DNA of 64,000 bases from Piper betle (Eukaryota; Streptophyta; Magnoliopsida; Piperales; Piperaceae): assembly GCA_033002965.1 (NCBI GenBank), contig JAURVB010013196.1, positions 248,001 to 312,000 on the forward strand, given 5' to 3'. The notes below the pieces were generated by a model. That model was given only the letters and a program-made list of their open reading frames with translations, was not told the DNA's origin and ran no database searches. Below are positions 1 to 12,200 of this stretch, one piece after another (position 1 is the first letter of the stretch; each line of letters opens with the position of its first letter). A program made the translations under genes and the position numbers.

Positions 1-1283
1 ATGTATCTTTTATTAAAAAAAAGAGAGATTTTAGGCATTATATATAATATTTCTTGCAAGATATTTAACTAAAATAATGAACAAAAAGCATGTCTGACTT
101 GAAGTCCTAAACAGGAGTATACGTGTTTTTTTTAGAGCAACAGGAATATTCAGTTGACTATTATTTAGATATTAAATTACGACAAATTGAAATATTTTTA
201 AAACAAAATTTTTAGGTAAATATAAATTGAGCTAAATTAAACTTGATTTGATCTAATTAACTTGAGTACTAAGAGGCTTGAATTGAACTTGAAAAGCAAA
301 TATATTTTAATAACAAAAACTATACAAAAAATAAATGAACAACATTTTTTTTACTTCAATAAGAACAAATATATTTTAAAAATTCTAGGAATATTTTTAA
401 GAGGGAAATTTTCGAATAAAAAAATGTATCACTTAATCTTTTAATTTGAAGAATTAGAATCTAATAAAAGTACAATTTTTGATGATATATATCTGGTAAA
501 AGTGCCATTTTTACAAAACTACCCTTGTTCAAGGAGATCCATCTTGCAGAAGTATCTCATTTTAAGGAATTGATCTTTTAGTAAATTTGGAAAATAAAAA
601 TTTTCCCCTATTATAATTAAGTTTTAGGTTTCTCGCTTCTTTAAAATATTTTATACATTTTTTTATTTAACAAATAAGTTTGCACAGAGCCATTTTCTTC
701 ATAAGTGCAAGAGTTATTTTCATTATTCACAAAGAGCTTTTAGTTATGGTTTTCAAGTAACCATTCAATAAAAAAAACGACCATTCATAATAGAGATACT
801 AAAGTTATGTTTTGTTAATATGAAATCGAAGTAAATTTTAACCGGTCAACTTCATTAAGAGTAGTGAAAAAATGATACATAATAATTATATTTATATTCA
901 AATTAATTATAATTATGATCAAGTGAGTCTTTTATTTGTTTTGTACTAAAAAATTCCTTTTTTTCTTATTTCTTGAAATAAGAAACATAAAAAAAATTAA
1001 TTGTATATAAGGAATTACATGAGCGACCAACTTAAAAATAATCATGATTATTTTATATTTTTATTTAGATGTAATTATAGTTAATTTAAATATAAATATA
1101 GTATATATTAAATATATCTATTTTTAGAACCATATTTAGCTTCGCCTGGGAGCGACGCATATGGAGACGTCGTTTGTCTCCACCGTCAATCATCTTGAGA
1201 ATCGAACTGGCATCGTTCTCGGGCAGAATTAAAATTTTTTCCAAATATTAATAAGATTGACTAATTTAAAATTTTCGTATTAT
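1..1283. other. AT-rich intergenic DNA
   Basis: No coding region is supported here. The sequence is strongly AT-rich with long A and T runs; the one short open frame (262-444) has low-complexity Lys/Asn/Ile composition typical of chance reading in AT-rich DNA. A small GC-richer island at about 1138-1235 stands out from its surroundings and could be a captured gene scrap, but I do not recognise it on either strand. Confidence 0.6.
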
Positions 1284-4200
1284 TTAGATGATGAAACTAA
1301 TCTGATCTCTCTCATTTGTATTTCTTTGGATTGGCCACGCCTTTTGGCTCAATGACTGTATCTTTGTCACTGTAAGAAGCGGAAGTCCCTGATCTTTAGA
1401 GCCGAAAAAATGAACAGTGAACAGTCCTAGAGACTTCTGTCCTTCACGTGCCAAGCAATTGTATAACAGTTCCAACATGGTAGTCTCTCAAGTCACCGGT
1501 AGTTTCCTGCTTCACCTGTCGCAGTCTCCTCGACCATTCTCTAGATTTTGCTTTTTCGTACACCTTCAAAGCAAAACACCCTGGGATGGTAACCGCTAGC
1601 AATCGATGATCCACCTGCCCCGTCGTCGCTCGTAGCCTTGTACACCATACAGACACGGTCACCATGTTGCCCGCATCGCTTCCTTACTGTGTCAAACTCT
1701 CATGAAGACAACGACAACTCCTCTTTATCTAATCTCTCCCGTGATTCCAGCTCCCGCTATCAACTCCCACTCCTGCCGTCGTCAACGTCTCTCTCCTAAT
1801 CTTTTAAAATTTTTTTATCTTTGAATGTTAATGTTACCAATTCTTTGCTAGGTCTCTAAGTCTTAATTTTGATTGCTGGTTGCTCTTTATTTGAATAAAT
1901 TGGTGCATGAGTCTTGGGTTTTTCCCTGGGTTCAAATCTGGATTCGTCGACTTTCTTGATTCCCCATGTTTTAAAGATGTTTGCATGGTATTCTGACTTT
2001 TTTTGGTTTAGTGACTTATTTTAATGGCTTGTTTAGTGTTTCATATGTGCATCGCTGTCGTTTGAATTGATTATTTTTTCTCGTCTGACTTGCTTGTGGG
2101 GTGAGTATTACTGTATTAGGATAGATTTGCATAGGAGATTGATCCTGACTTCATTGTAAAAAAAATGAAAAATCAAATCAAGTCTAGTTTGAAAGCGTTT
2201 CATCTTCTACTGCTTCTTTCCTCTCCTATTTATGGGTAGAGCCTATAGCAAATCCACATCCTGGTTTTTAACTTGCCTGGTGACTTTTTATCTAGCTATC
2301 GTACTAACCACTTTATTATATTTCATATATATTCGTCTGCTTAATCTCGTCGTTTTATAATTCCTTCCCATACCAAATCTTTTATTTTTACTTGGTTCCT
2401 TGTGTTGCTGCTTATCAATAGGTTAGCTCCTCGATCTGTACGACGTTGAAGGCTGCCTTATTTACTGGTTTGTTTGGTGATGAATACTTGTTCACTTTAA
2501 GTAGGATTTACAAACGATGTTGGAGTGGTGGTGTTTGGGGCTTCTAATGATTGAATTAATAGATATGCAGACACCTCTTGCTAACTTTCTGAGGTATTCT
2601 ACCATACAAATGCGTTTGTTTTGTGTCCGTATATTTTCCTTGCTGTGTCATTGATGAAAGAAAGTGTCGTTTCTCTTTGTTTTTGGGTATGGTGTTAGTC
2701 TTGGAACTTACATAGGAAGTGCAGCACATTAGTTTCGTGAATGAATGGAGGTATGTCTAGAGAGAGCTTATTTCAGTCGACTCACGGGTGGTTTTTTAAG
2801 GGTTGAATTAGCTGTCAGACTCGTTCGTTCAAACGTTTTGTGGACTTGGGAGAAGGGTGTTCCCACTTTGCGATGCGGAAGATAAACCTGATCCTTTTAC
2901 TCTATGCTTGGACTGAAGAGAGCTCCTTCTTCTCTTACTCTCAACATCTGATTTCCCATTTCTTAAATCAAAGAATGCTCTTTGTTCTTAATACATTTTT
3001 GGGTAATTAGCTCTTAGATAAAATGTTTTATATCGTTACTTCATTCATAAATTAATCATGCGGTTAATATGTAGATGTTGGTAAACTTAATGGTACAATT
3101 GAGACTCTGGTCGGCTTGTTCTCATAATTGGAAGTAAAATGGCAAAATGCAAACTATGAGTGCACATATGGACAGTATGCAAGGCAGGTTTGTAAAATGT
3201 TATGCTCTTGCTTCTCCTCTAGCTTTTGAATGCAGCAGGATATATATGTGTAAAGAAAGAAGATTGTTCATATCACTGACATAGTTGAACTTCCACAATA
3301 GTAATATATGTTCAAGCTGCTTCTTTTTTGTTGATCCGAAAAACATGAATGCCAAAATATTGCCCGTGACACCTTAAATAAAGTTCCCTATGCGACTGTA
3401 GGTGTTTATTAGCTAGATAGCTTTTGTTTCGAAGACTACAGCGTTCTTATCAAAGTCATGGGTTCCAATTGGTATTAGAATATTTTTTATCATAGTAGCT
3501 GCGGCATGGTTTCTTATTGTTGTGGATTTACCAATTACAGCACTCAGTTGAAAGAAAACTGCTCCTAATTATTGCTGCCCAACTATCCATGACTATGATT
3601 TGCTTTAAAATGCAGACGGAGCATGCTTATCTGTTTTTCTATATGATTCTCTTTTACTAGGCTTTGTGATTTGAAAAGTTGAATTGTTTCGTGTCAACAC
3701 CTCTTATCTTGAAAGGGCAAGTCTTAGATTTCTTCCTTTACTATCGAGAAAGGATGATGCACTGGGATCATCATATAGAAGATATCAACTATTATTGAAA
3801 AATGGGCAGCAACCATTTATTTGTTAGTCCACATGCAGATATTGGAATTGAGCCTCGTGTTTTTATGTTTGACATCCTGTGAACTGTCACTTTATCGATG
3901 AGTATTTCTCTCTGATGGCTTTACCGCTTTTAATACCATATTTGCAGGTGGGGAGAACAACTCAAAATTAAGTGCTGTTTGTTAGCAAACATGTATTGGT
4001 AGCTGAGAACAAGAAGTACAATAAATTTCAGGATAGCTATCAGAGCCATAAAGTTTCTGTTTTTTTTCTCCAAAGCAAGTTTTGTTATTTGCTTTATATA
4101 AAACTTTCACTCTTGAAAGAACTTCTTAAACAAGTACCGTATGTGGAGATAAAAGATTATACATATATTTCTTTGAGGTTTGAAAGTAAAATATTTGCTT

Positions 4201-4784
4201 CACGGGTTTTGATGATCAGTTAAAGAAAAAGCTTTATATTGCAGCGGGGACATGGGAGTTGGAACGAAGCTCAAAGTACATAAGCATCTGATATCAATGC
4301 ATGTGGTGGGAATAGCCCTTTATTTGTTTATTGATTCCACCAACTTTTTGTAGCTTTGATTATATCGCAATGGCCCTCAACTGGTTCTTGGTTACTTGTG
4401 TTCTTTACGTTTCAAAGAAGAAAATTGTTCAGGTTGTATACATTGGAACTAGGAAGTAGTGATGATGTGCAACTCGGGTTCGCGGACTTACTCTTACTAT
4501 TTGGTCGACAATGAACTCGTTCGCTTCGTCTTGGGACTTACTTTGTTATGAAGACGACATAGTTTCCTGAGAATGAAGATAATCAGCACGAATTTTTATT
4601 GATGGAGTTCTATCTCTGAACAAGCAACTTGCTACTACTTGTCATGTTCAGCGGTTAATGTTGTTAAGCGTTTATAGATTTGTCGTATCCAATTGCAAGG
4701 AGAGAGTTTGCATCAGCACAAAATTTCGCAGCGGAAATCATCGTTAGATTTTTCAGAAGATGAACATAAATTGCATCAGGTGCT
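1284..4784 (+). ncRNA. Possible non-coding transcribed region (no CDS found)
   Basis: This 3.5 kb stretch is T-rich on the + strand, with a pyrimidine-rich, GC-richer opening at about 1440-1800 that resembles a plant 5' leader, followed by sequence with intron-like composition. No open frame longer than about 80 codons has sensible composition, and I could not assemble a protein from spliced segments. It runs toward the 3' end of the minus-strand C2 gene, so a convergent or overlapping transcript is possible. The call is an inference from composition only; it may be ordinary intergenic DNA or the remains of an old gene. Confidence 0.2.
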
Positions 4785-5928
4785 TTAAAATGGAGGATTG
4801 GTAGAGACAGTCAAGCTGCCACCATTGAAGCCCGATGGATAATCAAACCCGGACAAGAAATCTTCACCAAAGATCACGGCTCCGGCAGCCAATGCTCCTG
4901 CCCCCAACCCCATTCCTAAGCCACTTCCGCTGCCTCGCCCACCTGCCGCCGATGGTGGCATGTTTATGTAGCTAGGAGGAAGTGGTCCCGTTGGTGGCAG
5001 AAATGTGGGCATGAAGCCCACATGAGAAGGTGGGGGTGGTGGCGGCGGTGTAGGCGGTCGATGGGGAGCAGGCATGGTCAAGTAGTTTGGAGGAGCCATA
5101 GCATGGTTGGGAGCAGGTATGGTCGAGTAGTTTGGAGGAACCATAGCATGGTTGGGAGCAGGTATGGTCGAGTAGTTTGGAGGAGCCATAGCATGGTTGG
5201 AAGGCGCCATTGTTGGGGGGTAGTTCATTGGTTCGTCTTTGTTAGGACGAGTATAAGGGTGAGAAAAATGGTAGGAAGCAGCTGGCTGATTTGATATGTT
5301 CACGGGGAAGCCGTTTCTGTCATCTGGAAGTCTGTATGCTCCTTCCTCCAGAATACCTGTTTAGGGATTAGAAAGTAGAATGTGAAGTGCATACATGATA
5401 TCAGATTAGATCCAGTTAGATTTTGTGAAGGATTGGGGACTACCTACCTGTGTTGGACGATATAGCTGTTTTGACCTCTGAAATTTGGATGGAAACATCG
5501 ACAAAACCTAGAGGCTTCTCTGATCTTTTCTTCCTCAACTGAAAGCTACCCACTTCTTCAATCACAGAATTTAAGCTGCCGGAGTTATTGGCAAACTTCA
5601 GAAAGAACTCTTTCAATTGAATTGTGGCTGTACCATACAGTTTCTCTCTTAGGAATAGGGGCTCTCTGCTATGAACTTCAACGGTGAGGCAAAGATCTTG
5701 TAAGCTTGTGTCTGAGGCATCTTGTAAGCTTGTGTCTGAGGCATCAATTGTCACAGCAAACTTCGTTCTCCATGATGGATTGGGGCTCCCAGAACTGTCG
5801 ATCTTTGAACAATATTTCTGGTCAGGTTTGATCCATCCCACAGCAAACCACTGCAGTTTCCAGAATGACGATGACCGCCTAAGGCCACGAGCCGAAACTA
5901 AGCACACTTCGACCTGAATCTTCGTCAT
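4785..5928 (-). CDS. SRC2-like C2-domain protein with proline-rich tail
   Basis: Two exons on the minus strand: 5928-5448 and 5356-4785, joined by a GT-AG intron (phase 1), giving about 350 residues. I chose the ATG at 5928 because the C2 domain begins at once (TKIQVEVCLVSARGL), as in plant SRC2-type proteins. The N-terminal half (about residues 1-150) has the C2 beta-sandwich pattern, including VGWIKPDQKYCSKI and PSWRTKFAV. The second half is a Pro/Asn/Tyr-rich spacer containing three 15-residue repeats built on NHAMAPPNYSTIPAP, then a Gly-rich hydrophobic segment (SGLGMGLGAGALAAGAVIFG) near the C terminus, the usual SRC2 layout. Family members bind membranes or phospholipids, often with Ca2+; the aspartate set needed for Ca2+ is not obvious here. 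An exact 24-bp tandem duplication adds eight residues inside the C2 domain. The exact function is unknown. Confidence 0.82.
5075..5215. repeat. 45-bp coding repeat, about three copies
   Basis: Three near-identical 45-bp units encode the 15-residue NHAM(A/V)PPNYSTIPAP block of the proline-rich tail of the C2 protein. The units differ by a few substitutions, giving Met/Leu variants in the last copy. The bounds are approximate. Confidence 0.8.
5697..5744. repeat. 24-bp exact tandem duplication in the C2 exon
   Basis: Two identical adjacent 24-bp units (5697-5720 and 5721-5744) encode the eight-residue block DASDTSLQ twice, on the minus strand. The duplication keeps the reading frame and falls within a loop-like part of the C2 domain. 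Confidence 0.9.
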
Positions 5929-6794
5929 AGCTTTGGCACAATCGACAACTCTCTTCGGTGACAAGAAACAGATAGGTCTGACATTAAGGGAAACATCTGG
6001 GTTCCATTTTCTTTGATCATGTAACGCGTGAAGGATCGTTTGATAAAGTGAGGAACAGAGAAAAGGGACGCATAAAGTGGACTTATTTGCAAGACAAAGA
6101 AGAATACTTTACTTGATAATGTTGAAATCCTACGGCACTAGTTTGAACTTTAGGACGAACATATTCTCCTCCCGTGATCGGATAGAGCTTGAAAGATTCT
6201 CCACCCTCCAAATGTGACAGGCAGAAAGATTGCTCCCATTATTAATACAAGCTCTCAGGTTTGAGGCTAGAATCAAACCGTTTGTAGAAGAAGCGACTAT
6301 AAACTGTTCACAGAATAAATGGCAACAAACCGTGTCAAGAGAACAATGGCTCTTTTACCTAATTGTACAATACCCCTTTCTATACTGAAAAAAACACTGA
6401 AAGCCATATGCGTTAAAATATAAACCGTGAACCCTAATGTAAAAGATCTTCTGCAGCTCTGCTATATACATGAACACAGGTTTGTTTGACACAATAACCC
6501 TTTATCAACGTGATTGATATAATTAAAAATAGTTGACTACGGCTGCCATATGCAAGTTGCCAAGAAACCGTATCAAGATTTGCATCACCTGAGAGGAAGG
6601 CTAGGTGGTCTTTAAATATGAACTCGTAAGAGCACCATTTACTGGGTCTGGCAATCAACAAAAAATTCCGAGCTAGAGATGATTGATGGTTTGTCAGCTT
6701 TAGCCATTTCAGACTATAAGCCTCTCGCAGTAATGGAACCAACAACAGCAATCGCCCAATACGCCTAGCTGTTGTATCATCAAGAACTGAATAT

Positions 6795-8305
6795 GGCGCA
6801 GGTCGACAGTAAATCATAGTGGTGGAACTGAGAGTCTTCCCCAAATCCACGACTCAGACAGCATCCTACCCACAACTTCACAAGATTAACAAATCGATAT
6901 CTATATGTAATTGCTTGGGCAAGGTGAATATAATACTTGAAAGAATGTCTTTAATCCACGAAATCCTAAATACATCATAAATCTACAATATATCCTGCCA
7001 TTTATATGCAAAAAACTGCATCTCAGTCTTAAAAACAAGAATCAGGTCATGGTTATCACTTTCTTTGGACACGAGAATAAACTTCTTGGGTAAAAAAGCA
7101 GATCGTCCAACCGCAATGAATATTTGGTCAATTAAGCAAGTAGGATATTTTTTTCAACGACTAGAGTAGGTAAGAAATGGGCGATTAATAACCTCTCTGT
7201 CAGCACAAAGAGCATAAATATCATAGATGCCTCGATTAGTAAGAAGCCTGCAAGAAAAAACCTGAGTGAGTCATGAACAATGAAGCAAATAAGAAGCAAG
7301 CAATGACAAGATCTTGATTGTGAAATACTTATCCAAAACAAATAAAAAATCCAAGAAAAACTAAATCAATTTTTGTTCACTATAAATCCACCTTATAGTT
7401 TTGATCACAATCTTCCGGCTAATTCCCATTCTTCGCAGTGAAGGTTCAACCTGAAAATTGCTGAATTGTATCATTGTCAGTATTTGCAGAACTCATGCTT
7501 TCATCCAAAAAAAGGTTATGAAAATGGGATCCAAATAAACACAAAAAGTTAATTACCAAATGAATCAATCAACAATACCCACAAAAAAATCTCTTAGAAA
7601 TAATCAACCCTTCTTGTAGCTTGGATTTTTTTAAAAAATAAAATAAAATGACAAATCACTGTCCTCATTTCAACTTCACAAAATGCAGTTACTCCTCATA
7701 ATCAAAACACTCAAAAAACACCACCTTTACAACATACAGTAAGCGACCACCCTCCTATATTAGACACAATAAATCCTTCTTGTAGATTGAATTTAAAAAA
7801 TTAAAATGAACAAAACATATCACTGTTCGAACTCTAATTCACAAAATGCAGCTATTTCAAAACATGCCAAAATCAAAAGACAAGCTCGAACAAAACTTCC
7901 TAATAACCACTACGTCATGGATAGAAGCCGTGAGGGCACAGTCGGAGACGGCGCGACCGAACCCCACCAACCCCCAACCCGACGCAGACCTCCCTATCAT
8001 CCTCCCCACCAACCCGCCGAGCCCAAGCACGTGCTCTCCAACGAACGCAGAGACGATGACGGAGGTGTTGGAGACAGCAAGGCGGAGTCTTTCGAGGGCG
8101 ACGGGGGCGACGAGGCCGCCAGGGCCGACGTCGGGGAAATGGAGAGGGAGTAGTTAGAGGAGAGGAAGAGGGGGTCGAGGTCGGAGGGGTTGGTGGAGAG
8201 GATGAGCGGCGGCGAGGTGGGGTGCCGCCGGCGGCCGGAGTTGGGAATGATGGGACAGGGAGCGGCCTACCCAGACCGCCATTGATGGCGAAGCAGAAGT
8301 ACCAT
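6795..8305 (-). pseudogene. GNAT-family acetyltransferase, probable pseudogene
   Basis: Four exon-like blocks on the minus strand keep splice sites. Exon 1 (about 8305-7908) encodes LILSTNPSDLDPLFLSS, then in another frame FPDVGPGGLVAPVALERLRL and VGFGRAVSDCALTASIHDVVV. Exon 2 (7450-7392) encodes VEPSLRRMGISRKIVIKTIR, exon 3 (7247-7193) LLTNRGIYDIYALCADRE, and exon 4 (about 6865-6800) ends in STTMIYCR. This is the order seen in plant plastid-type GNAT proteins: the acetyl-CoA loop in exon 2, then the IYDI strand. Lesions: the first two exon-1 blocks are in different frames (about 8145), no ATG lies in frame with the first block after an in-frame TAG, and exon 4 is out of frame at least twice. 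The acetyl-CoA loop has Ser where the last Gly of the RxxGxG motif is expected. It lies head to head with COX10. It could instead be a functional gene in a region of poor sequence. Confidence 0.6.
7610..7855. repeat. Two diverged copies of an ~85-bp segment in GNAT intron 1
   Basis: The segment at about 7610-7695 (CCTTCTTGTAG ... TTCACAAAATGCAG) recurs at about 7768-7855 with roughly 80% identity by eye. Both copies lie in intron 1 of the acetyltransferase gene. Confidence 0.6.
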
Positions 8306-9227
8306 CCTCTCTGTTTGTATGGAAATCGGAAATATTTATTAGGGTTCGTTTCTTTTGTTGCTAATGATATTCTTTAAAGAGGTTATTAATAATTTTAATA
8401 ATTTGAGTTAATTATCTTCCTCGATGCCATAAACGTCGAATTATAACTTCTACTAAATAACTCAAGATTATCAATTTTGATATTAGCAAATATCACAACC
8501 CCTTAAATTTTGATTTAATTTAAATAATAGATATATTATATTATTTCAAAACATATCATAATCAAAAGGCAAACTCGAACAAAAATTCTTAATTATACGT
8601 TAGTCTATATATAAAATATTAAATTATTATAATCTATCTTATTATTTTGTAAAAAATTATTTACAAAATTAAAATTTATCTGATATAGGTCTTACATAAC
8701 GTAACATCTTGCCTAGTTTTTATAACATATTTTTATGAGTTTAAAATTTTAAAATTGAGTAAATCAGGAAAACTTAAATCCTCGTGATAAATGGACAACA
8801 TGAATTCATTATATTATTCATACTACTTCTTCTTTTTTATTATTCACGTCGAATTACCATTGCACCTTTAAATATTATAAATACTTAAATATTAATCCAT
8901 ATTTTGTATAATAAATTAATGGCAAATATTTTAAATTTCTAAACTTTTGTGGCACCTATTCAACCATATGGCATTCTGAAGAAATTGGTTAAAATAAACT
9001 CATAAAAAAATAATATAATTGTTGACGGTGGTAGCTACAATAACAGCGACATTTTCTTTTGGGTGATTTTATTTTTCTATATTTTATTTTCTTTTGCTAA
9101 TCGGATATAGAAAATTTGTATAAGAATCGGATCGGCCGATTCACAACTCAAACGGCCGGTTCGAACCCGGGGACGAACTCGGCAAGGTCAAATCCGTCGT
9201 CGCCCTCCAAGGTTTTGTGGTGGAGCC
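8306..9227. promoter_or_regulatory. Divergent intergenic region, GNAT / COX10
   Basis: This 0.9 kb AT-rich stretch separates the head-to-head acetyltransferase and COX10 genes and must hold both promoters if both are transcribed. No single regulatory motif can be assigned with confidence. A GC-rich jump at about 9125 marks the COX10 5' leader. Confidence 0.4.
8545..8605. repeat. Upstream copy of the GNAT exon 1/intron 1 boundary
   Basis: About 55 bp here (ATTTCAAAACATATCATAATC and on) match 7853-7908, which spans the start of intron 1 of the acetyltransferase gene, with scattered substitutions. The flanking sequence is AT-rich and not alike, so this is an isolated partial duplicate upstream of the gene. 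Confidence 0.6.
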
Positions 9228-12200
9228 ATGGCGGCCGCCCCCTCCCCCCAACCTCCGGCCTCCGCCCCCTCCCCCAACCTCCGGCCTCCGCCCCCTCCCC
9301 CAACCTCCGGCCTCCGCCCCCAAGCCCTAGTGTTTCCTCTCTCCGATCGGATCCCCCGCCGCCTCGCCATGTGGAGAACCTCGGCGAGGGGGCTCTCGCC
9401 GGCGCTTCGTCCACCTCCGCCGGTCACTGCCGTCTCCACCACCCATGGCGCTCCGATTCGCCATCTCCGTCATTTCCCGGCGTCCCCGTCCTTGGAATCG
9501 ATCGATTTAGGGTTGGCGCAGAGGTTTGGGGCAGAACCGTCTCTCAATCTTGTCCAGGGAGTCGCCCAGGCGGCAGCGCATTATGGGCGGTGTTACTGGG
9601 AGCTATCAAAAGCTCGGCTTAGGTGATAATCGGTTGTGCCGTGCAGTTTTGGTTTTTTTAATAATTTTTTGAAAACTTGCATTTTATGGGTTTTGTGATC
9701 TGCTTTTGATCATTTCTATGTGTAGCATGCTTGTTGTTGCCACCTCTGGGGCTGGGTTTGTCCTCGGAAGCGGCGGTGTGATTGATATAGCCGGCCTTTG
9801 TTGGACGTGCGGTGGTACCATGATGGTTGCAGCGTCTGCTAACTCTTTGAATCAGGTTTGATTGGTAAATTTGTGTTCTACGAGTTGCGGGTTTCAATAT
9901 TATCGTTTTAGGTTTTCTGGTCTTTTTTATTACTACTATTTTAGTAAGTAGCGTTCATCATCTTTATCATTAACATCATCTTATGATCACTGTCTCTCAA
10001 TTATTGCGGGTTCTGTGATACTATCTAAATTGGCATGTTTATGTTCCACAATATAATTTCATGTATACTTTCATTCTTTTAATCCGTGTGTTCTACTATC
10101 TAAGATGATGTGATCTTCGTTTAAACAGACCCACCTAAAATGGACCTATAGGGATGAATGATGTGGATAATTATGACAACTAAGTTTAGCCGGTGGAGAG
10201 GTGTGATCTTTGTACGTAGAAAATTTACATTTGAACTACTCTATAAGACTGCTGACTGCTGGGTGAAGAAATCAGGCTGCGACCTGAGTTGGATATGAGA
10301 GTTACGTTGTCATATTCAAGTGAAGACACATTAGAAAGATTTATAAAGGAAACTGTGGGCCTTTAGTCTGTACAATATAAATTCTACTGACAAATCAGGG
10401 CACCAAAGACATTGAATGCTAGTTTAAATCAAGTGTGTATGGAGGTAAATATATTTAGCTTTATAATTTAGCGGGGAAGATTGTTATCAACTCCTTGGGA
10501 GATTTTTGTGATTTGCAAAAAAATTGGTGACATATATTCCTGTAGCTGCAGGAATGACTTATTTAATAAGTTTGGATCTGTGACGGAAAATTGATTTATT
10601 TTTTTGTTGGTGGTAACTGATACTAATGTAGAGTTGTAAGTCCTGGTATAAAGTAAATTTATAGGACTTCTTCCCGCATGGAGTTTCTTCCATTCAATTG
10701 TTGAATATTTTTTCCCTTCATGTATCAGGTTTTTGAGGTAAAAAATGATTCTTTAATGAAGAGAACAAGGCAAAGACCACTACCCTCCGGACGCCTCTCT
10801 GTTCCTCATGCAGCCACTTGGGCTTCCTGTCTGGGTCTTGCTGGCACAACGTTATTGGCATGCAAGGTTTGCCCTGCTCCTACTCATGACATTGTTCATT
10901 ACCAGTTTGTGTGATGATTGACCAATAATATAGGTTAATCTTCTTTATTGTGGAGTGCTTGCTTTGAAAATTTACTAAGGAAAACATTGAATGGCAAGGC
11001 TGTTGCAGGCTAATATATTGACAGCAGGACTTGCAGCTTCTAACCTTGGACTGTACGCATTTGTGTATACACCACTCAAGCAGATACATCCTGCTAATAC
11101 ATGGGTTGGAGCCATAGTTGGAGCTATTCCTCCACTTTTGGGGTAAATTTCTTACAAGTCTCCAATCCATATACAGACTGGCCATGGTTCTTTTGAGTTT
11201 GTTACTCTTATAATTGTCAACTGAATCCTCTTTCCTTCGTGGTCAATTTCTTCAAGTGCTATCACCTTTTATAGGTTTTAACTTTTTAGCCTATGGCCAT
11301 TATGTTATATTTTTGCTTGCATTATTTTCCATGCTAAATTGGTAGTTGGTAAAGTTGATCAATCTTGATAGTTTGTGATCCAGTCTCTTTTTATTTTATA
11401 TTTTATCTATATTTTTTATTTACTCTTTGAGCCATGCTGGTGTTAAGGTTCTTTTGTCGCTACTTGTCATTCTAAGCATGCTGGTCTATATACTCTGGTT
11501 GCTAGCTTAGCAATATTGATGTTTGGATAGCTTTTCAGGTGGGCTGCTGCTGCAGGCGAGATTTCTGTGAATGGGATGATACTCCCTGCTGCATTATATT
11601 TTTGGCAAATACCTCACTTTATGGCTCTTGCTTATTTATGTAGGAATGATTATGCTGCTGGCGGGTAAGCATGACTCGATCATTTTTGTCTCATAGCTGT
11701 TGCAATCATCGAGCTAAGTTATTTAAGTGAACATGTTTCAGTTTTAAGATGTTTTCTCTTGCTGATGCATCTGGTCAAAGAACTGCCTTGGTGGCTCTTC
11801 GTAACTGCCTTTACATGCTTCCTCTGGGATTTTTGGCCTATGATTGTGAGTTACTATCACTTTAGTCTATTTTTCACATTTCAACAAAACACTGTTTTGG
11901 TTGTGTATTGTTTAATAATTAAAAAATTAATATCAAGGTCAGTGCTAGTATTAATGTGCCGGAGATTTGGAATACAAGATGTTCTTTGGAACCAATCCTG
12001 GTTATGTTCCTAAATGTTCAAGAACAATTAGGACTTATTTGCTCCATCTTATTCGTGTAGAATAACTTACATATCTCTGATGTTCATATTACGTACGAGG
12101 CTTTGAAGTGCTAAAGGCAGGATGATTTATCACCATTAAAAGGCGGCAATATCTTTCATACCCTTTTCTTCTTGGGTTAATAGCGTTATAACAAACAGCT

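Noticed and set aside
5022..5294. 90-codon + frame of VVWRSHSMVG repeats
   Set aside because: It is the antisense reading of the proline-rich repeats of the C2 gene.
9116..9622. Longer + frame overlapping COX10 exon 1, and three minus-strand Gly/Arg-rich frames
   Set aside because: They are shadows of GC-rich repeat DNA; only the frame from 9228 continues into [14 protein letters not shown] and the following exons.
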